From: Clostridiaceae bacterium UBA5444
Lineage (GTDB): Bacteria; Bacillota; Clostridia; Clostridiales; Oxobacteraceae
Direction: 5' to 3'
Length of the DNA: 64,000 bases
Assembly (NCBI GenBank): GCA_002426575.1
Contig: DIRE01000061.1
Span: 46,521-110,520, forward strand
The notes beneath the pieces were generated by a model. It was not told where the DNA came from, made no database searches, and saw nothing but the letters and a program-made list of their open reading frames with translations. Below are positions 17,288-27,637 of the stretch, piece by piece. The position numbers and the translations under genes were made by a program. How positions within the stretch are numbered: the first letter of the stretch is position 1; the number at the start of each line of letters is the position of its first letter.

Positions 17288-18247
17288 ATGATTGGTATTT
17301 TGTGCAGTAATAATAAAGAAAAGTTCTATTCATGGCGATTACACTCTATTTTCTCTGAATTAATGAAAAGGGATAATGACAGATTATTTGTTGTATTTTC
17401 CATCTTAAATATAGACCTATTAAAGGGAAAAGTTAAAGGCTTTTTGGTGTCAAAAACAGGTGTTATGCCAATTGAAGCAGATATACCGCCTATTATATAC
17501 AACTTTTCGTTTCAAAAATCATCAGAGGATATAAGGAACTTAAGAAGGCTATCTGAAATAGATAATATTGTATTAGTTAATGGTACAAATAGATTTGATC
17601 AAAATATGATAATGGAAATGCTATGTTCATCAAATATATTGAAAAAATATGTTCTTAACTTTTCAATATATGATAAAAATAAAAATAACTTTATGCCAAG
17701 AGAAGATACGGATTATGTTGTTATTCCTTCAAAAGGTTCAAATATTGATAAAATATATTATATTTCACAAGAGCAAAAAAATACCAAAATAGAGGGGAAT
17801 GAGTATATTAAAAGAGGCGAATCATTGGACTATATTAATGAATTTTTATGCCAAAGGTATTTGTTATTTATTGAAGCATCAAATATATTAAAGCATAACA
17901 ATTGCCCCATTATAATTAGAACCTATATCCAAAGGGGATATAATGGAACATTCGAGAGTTTAGGGAGGCGCATTAACGCTGACATTAAAATTGATGAAGT
18001 TGTAACTGAAAATACAGATATAGCCTCACTTAATATCTCTAACTATATAGCTAAATTTATACCTAGTATTGGCACCTTCTTTATAGATTTAATACTTGAC
18101 AAAAATAATGCCCCATACTTGTTACACTTTGGAGGATTTGACCTATGGCTTTTAAATAACTTAAAGGAAAAAGAATATAAAAAAGATTTTTACAAAAATC
18201 TAATATATCTTTCTGAATTTTATGAGAGGTCACAAAAGGGGGAATAA
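17288..18247 (+). CDS. YheC/YheD-family protein, degenerate ATP-grasp paralog
   Basis: The 319-residue protein (ATG at 17288 after GGGAGG; a longer frame to 17186 lacks a ribosome site) resembles the ATP-grasp part of the three genes that follow but lacks their N-terminal domain of about 130 residues. It keeps an arginine-containing strand (CPIIIRTYIQRG) and the last core segment (GTFFIDLILDKNNAPYLLHFGG). In the active paralogs the last segment ends in an E-x-N pair that binds metal; here it reads LLHFGGFD. It may therefore be a non-catalytic partner or a substrate carrier. The stop at 18247 nearly abuts the next start, so the genes are probably co-transcribed and coupled. Confidence 0.65.
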   Translation: MIGILCSNNKEKFYSWRLHSIFSELMKRDNDRLFVVFSILNIDLLKGKVKGFLVSKTGVMPIEADIPPIIYNFSFQKSSEDIRNLRRLSEIDNIVLVNGTNRFDQNMIMEMLCSSNILKKYVLNFSIYDKNKNNFMPREDTDYVVIPSKGSNIDKIYYISQEQKNTKIEGNEYIKRGESLDYINEFLCQRYLLFIEASNILKHNNCPIIIRTYIQRGYNGTFESLGRRINADIKIDEVVTENTDIASLNISNYIAKFIPSIGTFFIDLILDKNNAPYLLHFGGFDLWLLNNLKEKEYKKDFYKNLIYLSEFYERSQKGE

Positions 18248-18249
18248 AA

Positions 18250-19587
18250 ATGTGGGTTAATATAGATGTTGTATCAAATGACAAAAGTGTTATTTTTTTG
18301 CCAGAGAAGTTAGCCTCAGAGTATAGCAGTGAAGTACAGTTATGTTTTGGGAAAAGAAGCAGCGAGGCAATAGTTATAGCTTCTAAAGATATTAAAATTC
18401 AGAAAGAAAATACATTCGAAAAGCCACTTAAAATAGCAATAACAAATAAAATAAAAAGGCGCCTTCAAATCCCAACAGGGTTAACTTACAAGATAAAGTT
18501 TAATGCAGATAAAATAGAAATAGGTCCTGTTATAGGGCTTTTGCTAGGTAATAGAAACCATATTTATAATAAACGTTATATGGTTAAATATTCTGATCGC
18601 TGCGGTATATATAAGGAGGTGGGAGGGCTTTTATGCGCATTCTCACCAAGGTCTATAGATTGGAATAATTTTTTAGCATATGGGCTTTATTATGATCCTA
18701 AAGACAATGAGTGGAAGTATGGGAGATTCCCCATTCCTTCAACCATATATAGGAGGGATTTTCATACGGATAATGAGACCATTAAAAGACTTTCTTTTAT
18801 AACTGAGGGAAAACTTTTTAATTCATGGAGATTTAATAAATTCTATTTTTATAAGCATTTAGGGAAGGATAAATATCTATTGAAGCACCTTCCGTTAACA
18901 GAACTATCTTTAAACTATGAACAAATAAAAGACTTTATAGATATAAATATCAAAACAATACTAAAGCCTATAAACCTATCAAGGGGAAGGGGACTGATAA
19001 TTATAAACAAAGAAGGCGGTAAATACATTGTAGAGGACTATAGGCAAAGATTGCCTGAAAAAATAATATTAACAGAAGATAACCTAAAAGAGTTTTTTGA
19101 TAAAAACCAGATGCTCTTTAATAATTATTTAATACAAAAGCAAATTTTACTTGCTAAAATAGATGGCTCACCTTTTGATATAAGGATTGTTATGCAAAGA
19201 AATCAAAAAAGCCAGTGGAAAGACATGGGGATTGAATGTAGAGTTGCAAATAAAAACACCCTTGTAACGAACATATCAAGAGGAGGATATGCTCTTAATA
19301 TTGAAGAAGCCTTAAAAAGTGCCTTCCCAAACATTACTAATGATAAAGATATTAAAGATTATATAGATGATTTATGCTATAGAATATGCCAAAGACTTGA
19401 CGAAACGGGACAGCATTTTGCAGAGTTTGGATTAGATTTAGGTATTGATGAGGATAAAAAGATTTGGATTATTGAGGCTAATGTATTCCCAAGTTTTAAA
19501 GGATTCAAAACAATGGATCATGAAACCTATTTAAAAATACGTTATGCGCCTATACAATATTCTGCATCAATAGCTGGATTTTTATAG
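18250..19587 (+). CDS. YheC/YheD-family ATP-grasp protein, copy 1
   Basis: A 445-residue member of the YheC/YheD family described as endospore coat-associated in Bacillus. An N-terminal domain (about 1-110) ends in IPTGLTYKIKFNADKIEIGP followed by VIGLLLG, shared by all three full copies. The ATP-grasp part has KPINLSRGRGLIII, YLIQKQILLAKIDGSPFDIRIV, the loop VTNISRGGYA, and the metal-binding end FGLDLGIDEDKKIWIIEANV. All acidic and lysine positions expected for ATP-grasp ligases appear to be present. The start overlaps a GGGGGAA site at the end of the preceding gene. The substrate is unknown. Confidence 0.85.
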   Translation: MWVNIDVVSNDKSVIFLPEKLASEYSSEVQLCFGKRSSEAIVIASKDIKIQKENTFEKPLKIAITNKIKRRLQIPTGLTYKIKFNADKIEIGPVIGLLLGNRNHIYNKRYMVKYSDRCGIYKEVGGLLCAFSPRSIDWNNFLAYGLYYDPKDNEWKYGRFPIPSTIYRRDFHTDNETIKRLSFITEGKLFNSWRFNKFYFYKHLGKDKYLLKHLPLTELSLNYEQIKDFIDINIKTILKPINLSRGRGLIIINKEGGKYIVEDYRQRLPEKIILTEDNLKEFFDKNQMLFNNYLIQKQILLAKIDGSPFDIRIVMQRNQKSQWKDMGIECRVANKNTLVTNISRGGYALNIEEALKSAFPNITNDKDIKDYIDDLCYRICQRLDETGQHFAEFGLDLGIDEDKKIWIIEANVFPSFKGFKTMDHETYLKIRYAPIQYSASIAGFL

Positions 19588-19632
19588 AATGATTTATTTC
19601 AGCTTACAATAAATCTTCATAGGGAGTGAAAT

Positions 19633-20967
19633 GTGTTGAATGAACAAATTAAAATAAGTCCTTATAAAAAAAGATTATCTACTATAATTATAGATAAAAA
19701 ATTAGCTGAAGAATTAAATATATCAAATAAAAAGAGGGCATTTGTAAGTTTTGGTGCAAAAAAAGCTTTTGTAGATGTTGAATTTCCCTTGGGAGGATTA
19801 AGCAATGAGGTGTTTTTATCTACGGATATACTAACTAGTTTAAGAATACCTGAATATTTAACTTACGAAATACGTATTGACAAAAACGAAATTAAAATAG
19901 GACCTTGTATTGGGATTTTAATTAGCAACAATAGATATGAAAATATTAAGAAGAGGTATATTAAATCTTTTCATTCTAGTGTACTAGACTATAAAGGAAT
20001 TCTAGGAGCAATTATTATATTTTCTTTAGATAGGGTTGATGCTTCAAATCAAATTATAGAAGGTTATTGTTATAATCCTATAAAAGATAACTGGGAGGCT
20101 GGCATTTTCCCATATCCTTTAGCCATATATAAAAGAATAGGCATAAGTAAGAAATGGGAAAACCATTTTCTCTCTGTAATAGGAGATGGGTTATTCAACA
20201 ATTACTATCCTAACAAATGTGAGGTATATAGCTGGTTAAAAGATGAGAAAATAATATCTTCTCATATACCAGATAGCGCTATATACAAGTCATGGAATGA
20301 CATAGAGTATATGCTAACCAAATACAAATCTATATATGTAAAACCAATATGGGGTATGAAAGGCATTGGGGTTGTAAAGATAAGTGCAGCAGATAACGAT
20401 ATTATATTTAATTATAGGGAGAATAGTGAAAATAAGGAGAAGGTTGTAAAGAATTTAAAGAGTGCTTCGGAGAATTTTTTTGCACCTAATAGGTATATTA
20501 TTCAGCAGTCCATAGAGCTTATAAATAACAAAGGCAGTATAGTTGATTTAAGGTGTGTATTGCAAAAAGATGGGACACAAAACTGGATATGCAATGCAAT
20601 TATTGCTAGATTAGGAGCTCATGGAAGTGTTGTAAGCAATGTTTCAAACGGGGGAGAAGCAAAGACAGCTATAGACTTCTTTAGAGAGGATATGTTACTT
20701 TCTGAGAAAGATGCATTTATTCTTAAAGAAAAAATAATAAATTATTGCATGGAGATATGCAGTTTACTTGATAAATATGGGTTAAACCTTGGGGTTCTTG
20801 GACTCGATATAGGCATAGATAAAGAAGGAAAGCTATGGCTCATAGAAATTAATAGCAGAAGCCCAAATCCTGCTATTGTGCTTAGAGCAAATGATATTCT
20901 ATCATACTATAATATACTATCTGCTCCCCTGTATTATGGTAAATCTATTGCTGGATTTAAAGCATAG
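19633..20967 (+). CDS. YheC/YheD-family ATP-grasp protein, copy 2
   Basis: A 444-residue paralog of its neighbours. The N-terminal domain has the SFGAKKAFVDVEFPLGG and LTYEIRIDKNEIKIGP segments. The ATP-grasp core has VKPIWGMKGIGVVKI, YIIQQSIELINNKGSIVDLR, VVSNVSNGGEA and LGLDIGIDKEGKLWLIEINS. The start is GTG at 19633 or TTG at 19636, both behind GGGAGTG. The 45-base gap to copy 1 has no terminator. The copies are well diverged (clearly related but not near-identical), so the duplication is old and each may have its own specificity. Confidence 0.85.
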   Translation: MLNEQIKISPYKKRLSTIIIDKKLAEELNISNKKRAFVSFGAKKAFVDVEFPLGGLSNEVFLSTDILTSLRIPEYLTYEIRIDKNEIKIGPCIGILISNNRYENIKKRYIKSFHSSVLDYKGILGAIIIFSLDRVDASNQIIEGYCYNPIKDNWEAGIFPYPLAIYKRIGISKKWENHFLSVIGDGLFNNYYPNKCEVYSWLKDEKIISSHIPDSAIYKSWNDIEYMLTKYKSIYVKPIWGMKGIGVVKISAADNDIIFNYRENSENKEKVVKNLKSASENFFAPNRYIIQQSIELINNKGSIVDLRCVLQKDGTQNWICNAIIARLGAHGSVVSNVSNGGEAKTAIDFFREDMLLSEKDAFILKEKIINYCMEICSLLDKYGLNLGVLGLDIGIDKEGKLWLIEINSRSPNPAIVLRANDILSYYNILSAPLYYGKSIAGFKA

Positions 20968-20979
20968 GAGGGGGTGTGG

Positions 20980-22302
20980 ATGAATTATAGAATATTAGTT
21001 AACCATAGCGATAACAATAGCAAAGTACTTGTACCAATAGAATTTCTGCATGCTCCAAATGAAATAAATACTAAATATGTATTTATTTCATTTGGACAGA
21101 GAAAAGTTAAGGCAGAGATAGATACAGATAAATGTTTGGAATGTAATGAAATAATGGTTTCAAAAGACATAGCAGATGCTCTATATTTAAATTTAGAAGT
21201 AGAGTATCAGTTAAAATATGATAAAAATACAATAAGAATAGGACCTGTTATAGGACTTCTATTAGGCTTAAAAAAGAATGATATATCTAACAATTTACTC
21301 AAAAGAGCATTGAACTATACACTTTTATATAATAATATAAATGGGCTAATAGTGGTATTTAGTATTGAAGGGGTAGATTATGAAAATGGCATTATTGAAG
21401 GATACTTCTTTAACCCTAAATGTGAAAAAAGGCAATTACCATGGGGAAAAGGGGTATTCCCTATACCAAATTCAATATTCCAGAGGATTACATTAGATAA
21501 ATATAACCAAAACAAATTAAAAAGTATAACCCAAAACTGCATTTTTAATTCATCCTATTTTAATAAATGGGAATTTTGGATCATGGTGTCAAGGTGTAGT
21601 TCCGTGAAATATAATATACCCTATACGAGGATTTTAAATTCCTTAGATGATGTGGATTTTATAATAAATAAATACGGCTCCTCCTATATAAAACCCATAA
21701 ATGGAACATTGGCACAGGGTATATATAAAATAAATAAACATTTAAATACTTATTTATTTAAGAAAAAGAATAAAGCACAAAAGCTTTCTAGAAAACAAGC
21801 CAAAGAGTATATAAATAATACTATAAAAGATAAAAAATACATTGTACAACAACCAATAGAAGCTTTCACAATAGATGGCAGGCATATGGATTTTAGAGTA
21901 ATCATGCAAAAGGATTATACTAAAGAATGGATGTGCACAGGTATAATATCTTTTACAGGAATAGAAGGGGATATATGTTCAAACTCGGGAGGAGAATTAT
22001 TATTTGAATATGCTCTAGAGGGGCGGCTAAAATTATCTAGAGAAAGTACATTTATAATAAAGCAAAATATGATAGATATATGCAAAAAGATATGTAAAAT
22101 ACTTGATAGCAGTGGAGAAAATTATGGGGATCTTGGCTTTGATGTGGTATTAGATAAAAATTTAAGGGTATGGGTACTTGAAGTTAATAAAAGACAGTAC
22201 CATAGTACACCACTTTGGGTGGGGGATATACAAACCTTTTATGCTGTAAAGACTAATCCGATTAAATATGCTGCCGCACTTGGCGGATTTACAATATATT
22301 AA
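20980..22302 (+). CDS. YheC/YheD-family ATP-grasp protein, copy 3
   Basis: A 440-residue paralog. ATG at 20980 is chosen over GTG at 20974 because GGAGGGGG (20967-20974) would overlap the latter. The N-terminal domain has ISFGQRKVKAEI and IRIGPVIGLLLG. The ATP-grasp core has YIKPINGTLAQGIYKI, YIVQQPIEAFTIDGRHMDFR, CSNSGGELL and LGFDVVLDKNLRVWVLEVNK. Metal-binding D and E-x-N are kept. It is the last of the cluster and is followed directly by a terminator. Confidence 0.85.
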   Translation: MNYRILVNHSDNNSKVLVPIEFLHAPNEINTKYVFISFGQRKVKAEIDTDKCLECNEIMVSKDIADALYLNLEVEYQLKYDKNTIRIGPVIGLLLGLKKNDISNNLLKRALNYTLLYNNINGLIVVFSIEGVDYENGIIEGYFFNPKCEKRQLPWGKGVFPIPNSIFQRITLDKYNQNKLKSITQNCIFNSSYFNKWEFWIMVSRCSSVKYNIPYTRILNSLDDVDFIINKYGSSYIKPINGTLAQGIYKINKHLNTYLFKKKNKAQKLSRKQAKEYINNTIKDKKYIVQQPIEAFTIDGRHMDFRVIMQKDYTKEWMCTGIISFTGIEGDICSNSGGELLFEYALEGRLKLSRESTFIIKQNMIDICKKICKILDSSGENYGDLGFDVVLDKNLRVWVLEVNKRQYHSTPLWVGDIQTFYAVKTNPIKYAAALGGFTIY

Positions 22303-22306
22303 TTCT

Positions 22307-22339
22307 TCAGACTTCGATTTATAAACCGAAGTCTTTTTG
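22307..22339 (+). terminator. Hairpin terminator closing the yhe cluster
   Basis: AGACTTCG (22309-22316) pairs with CGAAGTCT (22327-22334), followed by TTTTT. It marks the end of the four-gene unit. Confidence 0.88.
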
Positions 22340-22519
22340 CTGCTGCATATTATTAGTATTTACTAAGTGAATATTATTTTAAAGCCAATTGGAAAAAAAT
22401 GTTTAGACAAATATTAAACAAAGAAATAGAATAGATAGAAAGAATAAAAAAAATGTATACTCCATTATATAATACCATATAGAAAGCATTTGGGAGAAAA
22501 GTCAAATGGGGTGATATTA

Positions 22520-22786
22520 TTGAGGGATTTAAAAGAAAAAAGAGATTTTTTAATCATGATTGTCTCTATTTCTATACTATCCTGTATATCAGTTTTTGTT
22601 ATGGTAGAGTTTTGGTGGCTAACTTTAAATACTATAGGTATGTTATTAATTGCTATATCAGTAATTAGCTTTATCCCTGGAGTATTAAAAGTTGATAGTT
22701 TCAAAAAAGCAAATATTCTGTTGGTATTTATAGGAGTAATGTGTGCCATCACAGCAATTTTCGTTATTGTACCTTCGAGGGTTTAG
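22520..22786 (+). CDS. Small membrane protein, three predicted helices, unknown function
   Basis: About 88 residues with three hydrophobic stretches: IMIVSISILSCISVFVMV, LNTIGMLLIAISVISFIPG and ILLVFIGVMCAITAIFVIV. TTG at 22520 is preferred because TGGGGTGA lies just upstream; an earlier TTG at 22490 has no ribosome site. It stands alone between two terminators. I recognise no family. Confidence 0.6.
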   Translation: MRDLKEKRDFLIMIVSISILSCISVFVMVEFWWLTLNTIGMLLIAISVISFIPGVLKVDSFKKANILLVFIGVMCAITAIFVIVPSRV

Positions 22787-22889
22787 TATTTATGGTTTAG
22801 GATTTAGCTTATGTCTTTCATAAAATATTTGCTATGGCTTTAAAACATAGCTGCTTTAGTTTTAGTAAAGGTAAAATAAATGTATTAGC

Positions 22890-22913
22890 AAAAAGGGCAT
22901 AGCCCTTTTTTTG
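22890..22913 (+). terminator. Hairpin terminator before dprA
   Basis: AAAAAGGGC pairs with GCCCTTTTT around AT, followed by further T. It ends the small membrane protein transcript. Confidence 0.88.
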
Positions 22914-22969
22914 TTTAATATACGTCAAAAAGGGAAAAACTTTAATAATCTCTTTTGGGCGGTGATATT

Positions 22970-24049
22970 TTGAACACATTATATTATTATTGGCTTACCA
23001 CATCTAAGGGTATAGGCATTAAAAAAGCTAGGCAGATATTAGAATACTTTGGAGACATACAATCCGTATGGGAAGGGGGAATCAATGACCTTTTAAAAAT
23101 TGGAAATATATCGAAACAAGTAGCAGAAAATCTTATAAAAAGAAGAGATAAGGGGCTGCTTTTAAAAGAAATAAATAATATAAAAGCAAAAAATATAGAT
23201 ATTATTTGTATAGAAGACGATTTATACCCTGAAAACCTAAAAAATATATATGATCCCCCTCTTATAATATATACTAAAGGAAATATAAAAAAGTGTAGAA
23301 AGTATATAGCCATAGTAGGATCAAGAAGGTGTTCTTTATATGGCAAAATGGTTGCAAGAAATATTTCTAAATTGTTATGCCAATATGATATAGGCATTGT
23401 AAGTGGAATGGCAAGAGGAATAGATACAGAGGCTCATTTAGGTGCCATAGATGGAAATGGATTTACAATTGCAGTATTAGGCAATGGGCCTGATATTGTC
23501 TATCCTCCTGAAAATATAAAAGTAATGCAGATGATAGAAAACACGGGAGCCATTATATCGGAATACCCTCCAGGGTATGAACCAACACCATATAATTTCC
23601 CTGCAAGAAATAGGATCATAAGTGGAATTTGCCATGGAATTTTAGTAGTAGAGGCTGGAGAGAAAAGTGGAGCACTTATAACAGCAAGTTATGCACTTGA
23701 GGAAGGAAGAGATGTTTTTGCTATTCCAGGAAACATTTTATCAGAAAGCAGTATTGGGACAAATAAGTTAATTAAAGATGGTGCAAAGACTGTAACAGAT
23801 ATAAGCGATATTTTATATGAGTTTGGAATTGACCTTAAGGAACAGATAAGTTCAAGTAATATAGAATTGAATCTTAGTACTAAGGAAAAAATGATTATAG
23901 ATATTATAGGGAACTCTCCAATGCATATAGATGATTTAATAAAAAAGACCCAATTAAAAGTAAGTGAAATTAACTCACTCTTGACTTGTTTAGAGTTGAA
24001 AAAGATTATTAAAATAATACCTGGGAGGTATATTGCTAGAATAATCTAA
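22970..24049 (+). CDS. dprA: DNA processing protein DprA
   Basis: DprA loads RecA on incoming single-stranded DNA during transformation. The 359-residue protein has a helix-hairpin-helix start (LTTSKGIGIKKARQIL), the Rossmann core with AIVGSRRCSLYGKMVAR, GIVSGMARGIDTEAH, FPARNRIISG and EAGEKSGALITASYALEEGR, and a C-terminal winged-helix domain (STKEKMIIDIIG...IDDLIKKT). TTG at 22970 follows GGCGGTGAT, better than TTG at 22955. It lies directly before topA, as in Bacillus. Confidence 0.95.
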   Translation: MNTLYYYWLTTSKGIGIKKARQILEYFGDIQSVWEGGINDLLKIGNISKQVAENLIKRRDKGLLLKEINNIKAKNIDIICIEDDLYPENLKNIYDPPLIIYTKGNIKKCRKYIAIVGSRRCSLYGKMVARNISKLLCQYDIGIVSGMARGIDTEAHLGAIDGNGFTIAVLGNGPDIVYPPENIKVMQMIENTGAIISEYPPGYEPTPYNFPARNRIISGICHGILVVEAGEKSGALITASYALEEGRDVFAIPGNILSESSIGTNKLIKDGAKTVTDISDILYEFGIDLKEQISSSNIELNLSTKEKMIIDIIGNSPMHIDDLIKKTQLKVSEINSLLTCLELKKIIKIIPGRYIARII

Positions 24050-24056
24050 ATAAAAC

Positions 24057-24085
24057 TGTTAAATATAGAACATTTTTGTTATAAT
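24057..24085 (+). promoter_or_regulatory. Possible promoter of topA
   Basis: TATAAT at 24080-24085 has TGTTAA 17 bases upstream (24057-24062). The -10 box is perfect and the -35 box weak. It sits in the 78-base gap between dprA and topA. Confidence 0.4.
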
Positions 24086-24127
24086 ACAATCTGTAAATTT
24101 GTATTAATAAAATTTGGGGGTGGAATT

Positions 24128-26242
24128 ATGACACAGACACTTGTTATTGTGGAATCACCAGCTAAAGCAAAGACAATAACCAAGTTTCTTGGTAAAAACT
24201 ACAAAGTTGAGGCCTCTATGGGACATGTACGAGATTTGCCTAAAAGCCAGATGGGCATTGATATAGATAATAATTATGAGCCTAAGTATATTACTATAAG
24301 AGGAAAAGGTAAAATTATTGAAAATATAAAAAAGCAGGCTAAAAAAAGTGATAAAATATTACTAGCTACTGACCCTGATAGGGAGGGCGAAGCAATATCT
24401 TGGCATCTTGCAAATATACTTGGTATTGATAAATCAAAAACTTGCAGAATAGAATTTCATGAAATTACAAAAGATGCAGTTAAAAACTCTATAAAAAATC
24501 CACGCCCAATAGATAATAATCTATTTTGTGCTCAACAAGCAAGAAGGGTTCTTGACAGGCTTGTGGGATATCAAATAAGCCCAATATTGTGGAGAAAAAT
24601 TAAATGGGGTTTAAGTGCTGGAAGAGTTCAATCCGTGGCAGTTAAATTAATATGTGATAGAGAGGATGAAATAGAAAAGTTTGTCCCTGAAGAATATTGG
24701 ACTATAACAGCAAAATTATCAAAGCAAAAATCTAGTAAAAGCTTTGATGCAAAATTCTATGGAAATATAAATGGAAAGATACAGATAAATAATGCTGATA
24801 GTGCAGACAAAATAGCGAGCGAGGTAGAAAATGGAGAGTTTATTGTACAAAAGATAAAAAAGGGTGAGAAGAAAAGGAACCCTGCTCCACCGTTTACCAC
24901 AAGTACACTTCAGCAGGAGGCTTATAAAAGGCTTGGATTTAGTACAAAAAAGACTATGGTTCTAGCTCAGCAGTTATATGAAGGAATAGATATAGCAGGA
25001 GAAGGCAGTGTAGGACTCATTACTTATATGAGAACTGATTCAACAAAAATATCTAATGAAGCACAAGAAAAGACAAGAAAATTAATTGTGGAAAAGTACG
25101 GAGAGGAATATGTACCATCATCCCCTAGACAGTTTAAGTCAAAAAAAGGTGCCCAAGAAGCCCATGAGGCTATAAGGCCTACATCATCGACCAGAGAACC
25201 AGGAATAATAAAGGGATCTTTAAAAGGGGATCAATATAAACTGTATAAATTGATATATGATAGATTTATAGCAAGTCAGATGTCACAAGCTGTAATGAAT
25301 ACCGTATCAGTGGATATAATAAACAATGGATATATATTTAAGTCTGGCGGAAGCAATATAAAGTTCCCAGGGTTTATGGCTGTGTATTCATCTAGCGATA
25401 ATGAAGAAGATCAAAATATAAAAATGCCTGAACTTTGTGAAAATGAAAGCCTAAAGACTAAAAAGATAGAGCACGATCAACACTTTACCCAACCTCCTTC
25501 AAGATTTACAGAGGCATCACTAGTTAAAACTCTTGAGGAAAATGGTATAGGAAGACCAAGCACGTATTCACCTATAATATCTACTATAATAGATAGGGAA
25601 TATGTGGAGAGAGAAAATAAAACATTAAAGCCTACAGAGCTTGGAACCATTGTAAATGATATAATAAGTGAATACTTTAATACAATTGTAGATGTAGAAT
25701 TTACTGCAAATATGGAAGATAGGCTAGACCAAATAGAAGAAGGAAAAATAGAATGGGTTACAGTGGTTGATGAATTCTACAAGTCATTTGCACCAGCACT
25801 TGAAAATGCAGAAAAGGAAATAGGCAAAATAACCATAGAAGAAGAGCCAGAGATTACAGATATAAAATGTGAATTATGCGGAAGATACATGGTTATAAAG
25901 AAGGGCAGGTATGGCAAGTTTTTAGCATGCCCAGGTTATCCTGAATGTAAAAATACAAAGCCAATATTAGAAAAATTAGATGTGGCATGCCCAAAATGTG
26001 GCTCAAACGTGGTTGTAAGGAGAACGAAAAAGGGCAGAAAGTTTTTTGGATGTAGCACATATCCTTCATGCAATTTTATGTCTTGGAATGAACCTACAAA
26101 TAAGAGATGCATTAAATGCGGAAGCGTTATGGAAAAGAAATATTTAAAAGGTGGAAGTTATAAATTAGTTTGTGCTAATAAAGATTGTAAATATGAAGAA
26201 AAGCTGGAGACTAAAAACCCAGATGGTGACAAAAATGAATGA
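24128..26242 (+). CDS. topA: DNA topoisomerase I
   Basis: TopA relaxes negative supercoils. The 704 residues begin with the Toprim domain ([18 protein letters not shown], then [15 protein letters not shown] with the metal-binding acids). The active-site Tyr is in [12 protein letters not shown] (about residue 300). Three C-terminal four-cysteine zinc-ribbon repeats follow ([44 protein letters not shown]). The full set of zinc fingers is present. The start is ATG after GGGGGTGG. The stop overlaps the trmFO start by 8 bases. Confidence 0.97.
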   Translation: MTQTLVIVESPAKAKTITKFLGKNYKVEASMGHVRDLPKSQMGIDIDNNYEPKYITIRGKGKIIENIKKQAKKSDKILLATDPDREGEAISWHLANILGIDKSKTCRIEFHEITKDAVKNSIKNPRPIDNNLFCAQQARRVLDRLVGYQISPILWRKIKWGLSAGRVQSVAVKLICDREDEIEKFVPEEYWTITAKLSKQKSSKSFDAKFYGNINGKIQINNADSADKIASEVENGEFIVQKIKKGEKKRNPAPPFTTSTLQQEAYKRLGFSTKKTMVLAQQLYEGIDIAGEGSVGLITYMRTDSTKISNEAQEKTRKLIVEKYGEEYVPSSPRQFKSKKGAQEAHEAIRPTSSTREPGIIKGSLKGDQYKLYKLIYDRFIASQMSQAVMNTVSVDIINNGYIFKSGGSNIKFPGFMAVYSSSDNEEDQNIKMPELCENESLKTKKIEHDQHFTQPPSRFTEASLVKTLEENGIGRPSTYSPIISTIIDREYVERENKTLKPTELGTIVNDIISEYFNTIVDVEFTANMEDRLDQIEEGKIEWVTVVDEFYKSFAPALENAEKEIGKITIEEEPEITDIKCELCGRYMVIKKGRYGKFLACPGYPECKNTKPILEKLDVACPKCGSNVVVRRTKKGRKFFGCSTYPSCNFMSWNEPTNKRCIKCGSVMEKKYLKGGSYKLVCANKDCKYEEKLETKNPDGDKNE

Positions 26243-27560
26243 AACCGTTAAAATAATTGGAGCAGGCCTTGCAGGGAGCGAGGCTGCATATCAACTAGCT
26301 AAAAGGGGCATAAAGGTAGATTTATATGAAATGCGGCCTAATAAATATACTCCTGCTCATAAAACTGAAAATTTTGCTGAACTTGTATGCAGTAATTCAT
26401 TAAGGTCAAATAGCCTAGAGAATGCAGTAGGTCTTCTAAAGCAGGAGATGCGTATGCTAGACTCTATTATAATGAGGTATGCAGATAAAACAGCTGTCCC
26501 TGCAGGAGGAGCTTTAGCCGTAGATAGGGAGTCATTTTCTAAAGGAATTACTGAGGAGATATCCTCTAATGAAAATATAAATATCCATAGGGAAGAAATC
26601 ACGGACATTGACGTGGATGAATACACTATAATTGCTACTGGTCCTTTGACATCGGATTCTCTATCTAAGAGCATTAAATATATTACAAATAGCGAGTATT
26701 TATACTTTTATGATGCTGCAGCACCAATTGTGTCCTATGATTCTATTGATAAATCAAAGGTATATAAAGCATCAAGATATGGAAAAGGTGAGGATGATTA
26801 TATTAATTGTCCAATGAATACAAAAAAAGAATATAATGAATTTGTTTCTGCTCTTAATAGTGCAGAGAGAGCAGAATTAAAATGCTTTGAGAATCAGGTA
26901 GTATTTGAAGGATGTATGCCCGTTGAAAAAATGGCACAGAGGGGCTCTGACACTCTTCGCTTTGGGCCATTAAAACCTGTTGGGCTTACTAACCCTTCAA
27001 CAGGCAAAGAACCATATGCAGTTGTACAGCTTAGGCAAGATGATGCTGCAGGAACGCTATATAATATAGTAGGTTTTCAAACTAATCTAAAATGGGGTGA
27101 ACAAAAAAGAGTATTCAGCATGATACCAGGTCTTGAGGATGCAGAATTTGTACGATATGGGGTTATGCATAGAAATACGTATATAAATTCGCCAAAACTT
27201 TTGCTTCCTACACTAAAAATGCGCAATTATAATAATATATTAATTGCAGGACAAATATCTGGTGTAGAAGGATATATAGAGTCTGCATCCATGGGACTTT
27301 TAGCAGGAATAAATATGGCTCGTACTATTTTGGGCGGGGAGGATATTATATTTCCTAAAGAAACTGCTATGGGTTCGTTAGCTTTATATATATCAAATGA
27401 TGGTATTGAGCATTTCCAGCCAATGAATATTAATTTTGGTATAATGCCACAACTTGATGAGAAAATAAAGGATAAGAGGCTCAAAAATAGTAAGATATCT
27501 AAAAGAGCCATAAATACTTTAGAGAGTTTTATAAATATTAATGGAATTAACATTGTATAA
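26235..27560 (+). CDS. trmFO: Methylenetetrahydrofolate-tRNA-(uracil-5-)-methyltransferase TrmFO
   Basis: TrmFO makes ribothymidine at position 54 of tRNAs using folate and FAD. The 441-residue protein has the dinucleotide-binding start [20 protein letters not shown], the CSNSLRSN motif, [19 protein letters not shown] and [23 protein letters not shown] at 26235 lies inside the end of topA (overlap 8 bases), which suggests coupling; the longer frame from 26172 lies wholly in topA and is not used. The topA-trmFO order is standard in Firmicutes. Confidence 0.96.
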   Translation: MNETVKIIGAGLAGSEAAYQLAKRGIKVDLYEMRPNKYTPAHKTENFAELVCSNSLRSNSLENAVGLLKQEMRMLDSIIMRYADKTAVPAGGALAVDRESFSKGITEEISSNENINIHREEITDIDVDEYTIIATGPLTSDSLSKSIKYITNSEYLYFYDAAAPIVSYDSIDKSKVYKASRYGKGEDDYINCPMNTKKEYNEFVSALNSAERAELKCFENQVVFEGCMPVEKMAQRGSDTLRFGPLKPVGLTNPSTGKEPYAVVQLRQDDAAGTLYNIVGFQTNLKWGEQKRVFSMIPGLEDAEFVRYGVMHRNTYINSPKLLLPTLKMRNYNNILIAGQISGVEGYIESASMGLLAGINMARTILGGEDIIFPKETAMGSLALYISNDGIEHFQPMNINFGIMPQLDEKIKDKRLKNSKISKRAINTLESFININGINIV

Positions 27561-27637
27561 GTTAGTTTGTTGTGTTATCATGTTTTAAATATAGAATTTT
27601 CAGTCTATATAGTTTTGTTGTGTTTGGAGGTGAAGGT

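Noticed and set aside
27572..27637. Longer hslV start
   Set aside because: No ribosome site; the extension would hide the N-terminal nucleophile. ATG at 27638 follows GGAGGTGA.
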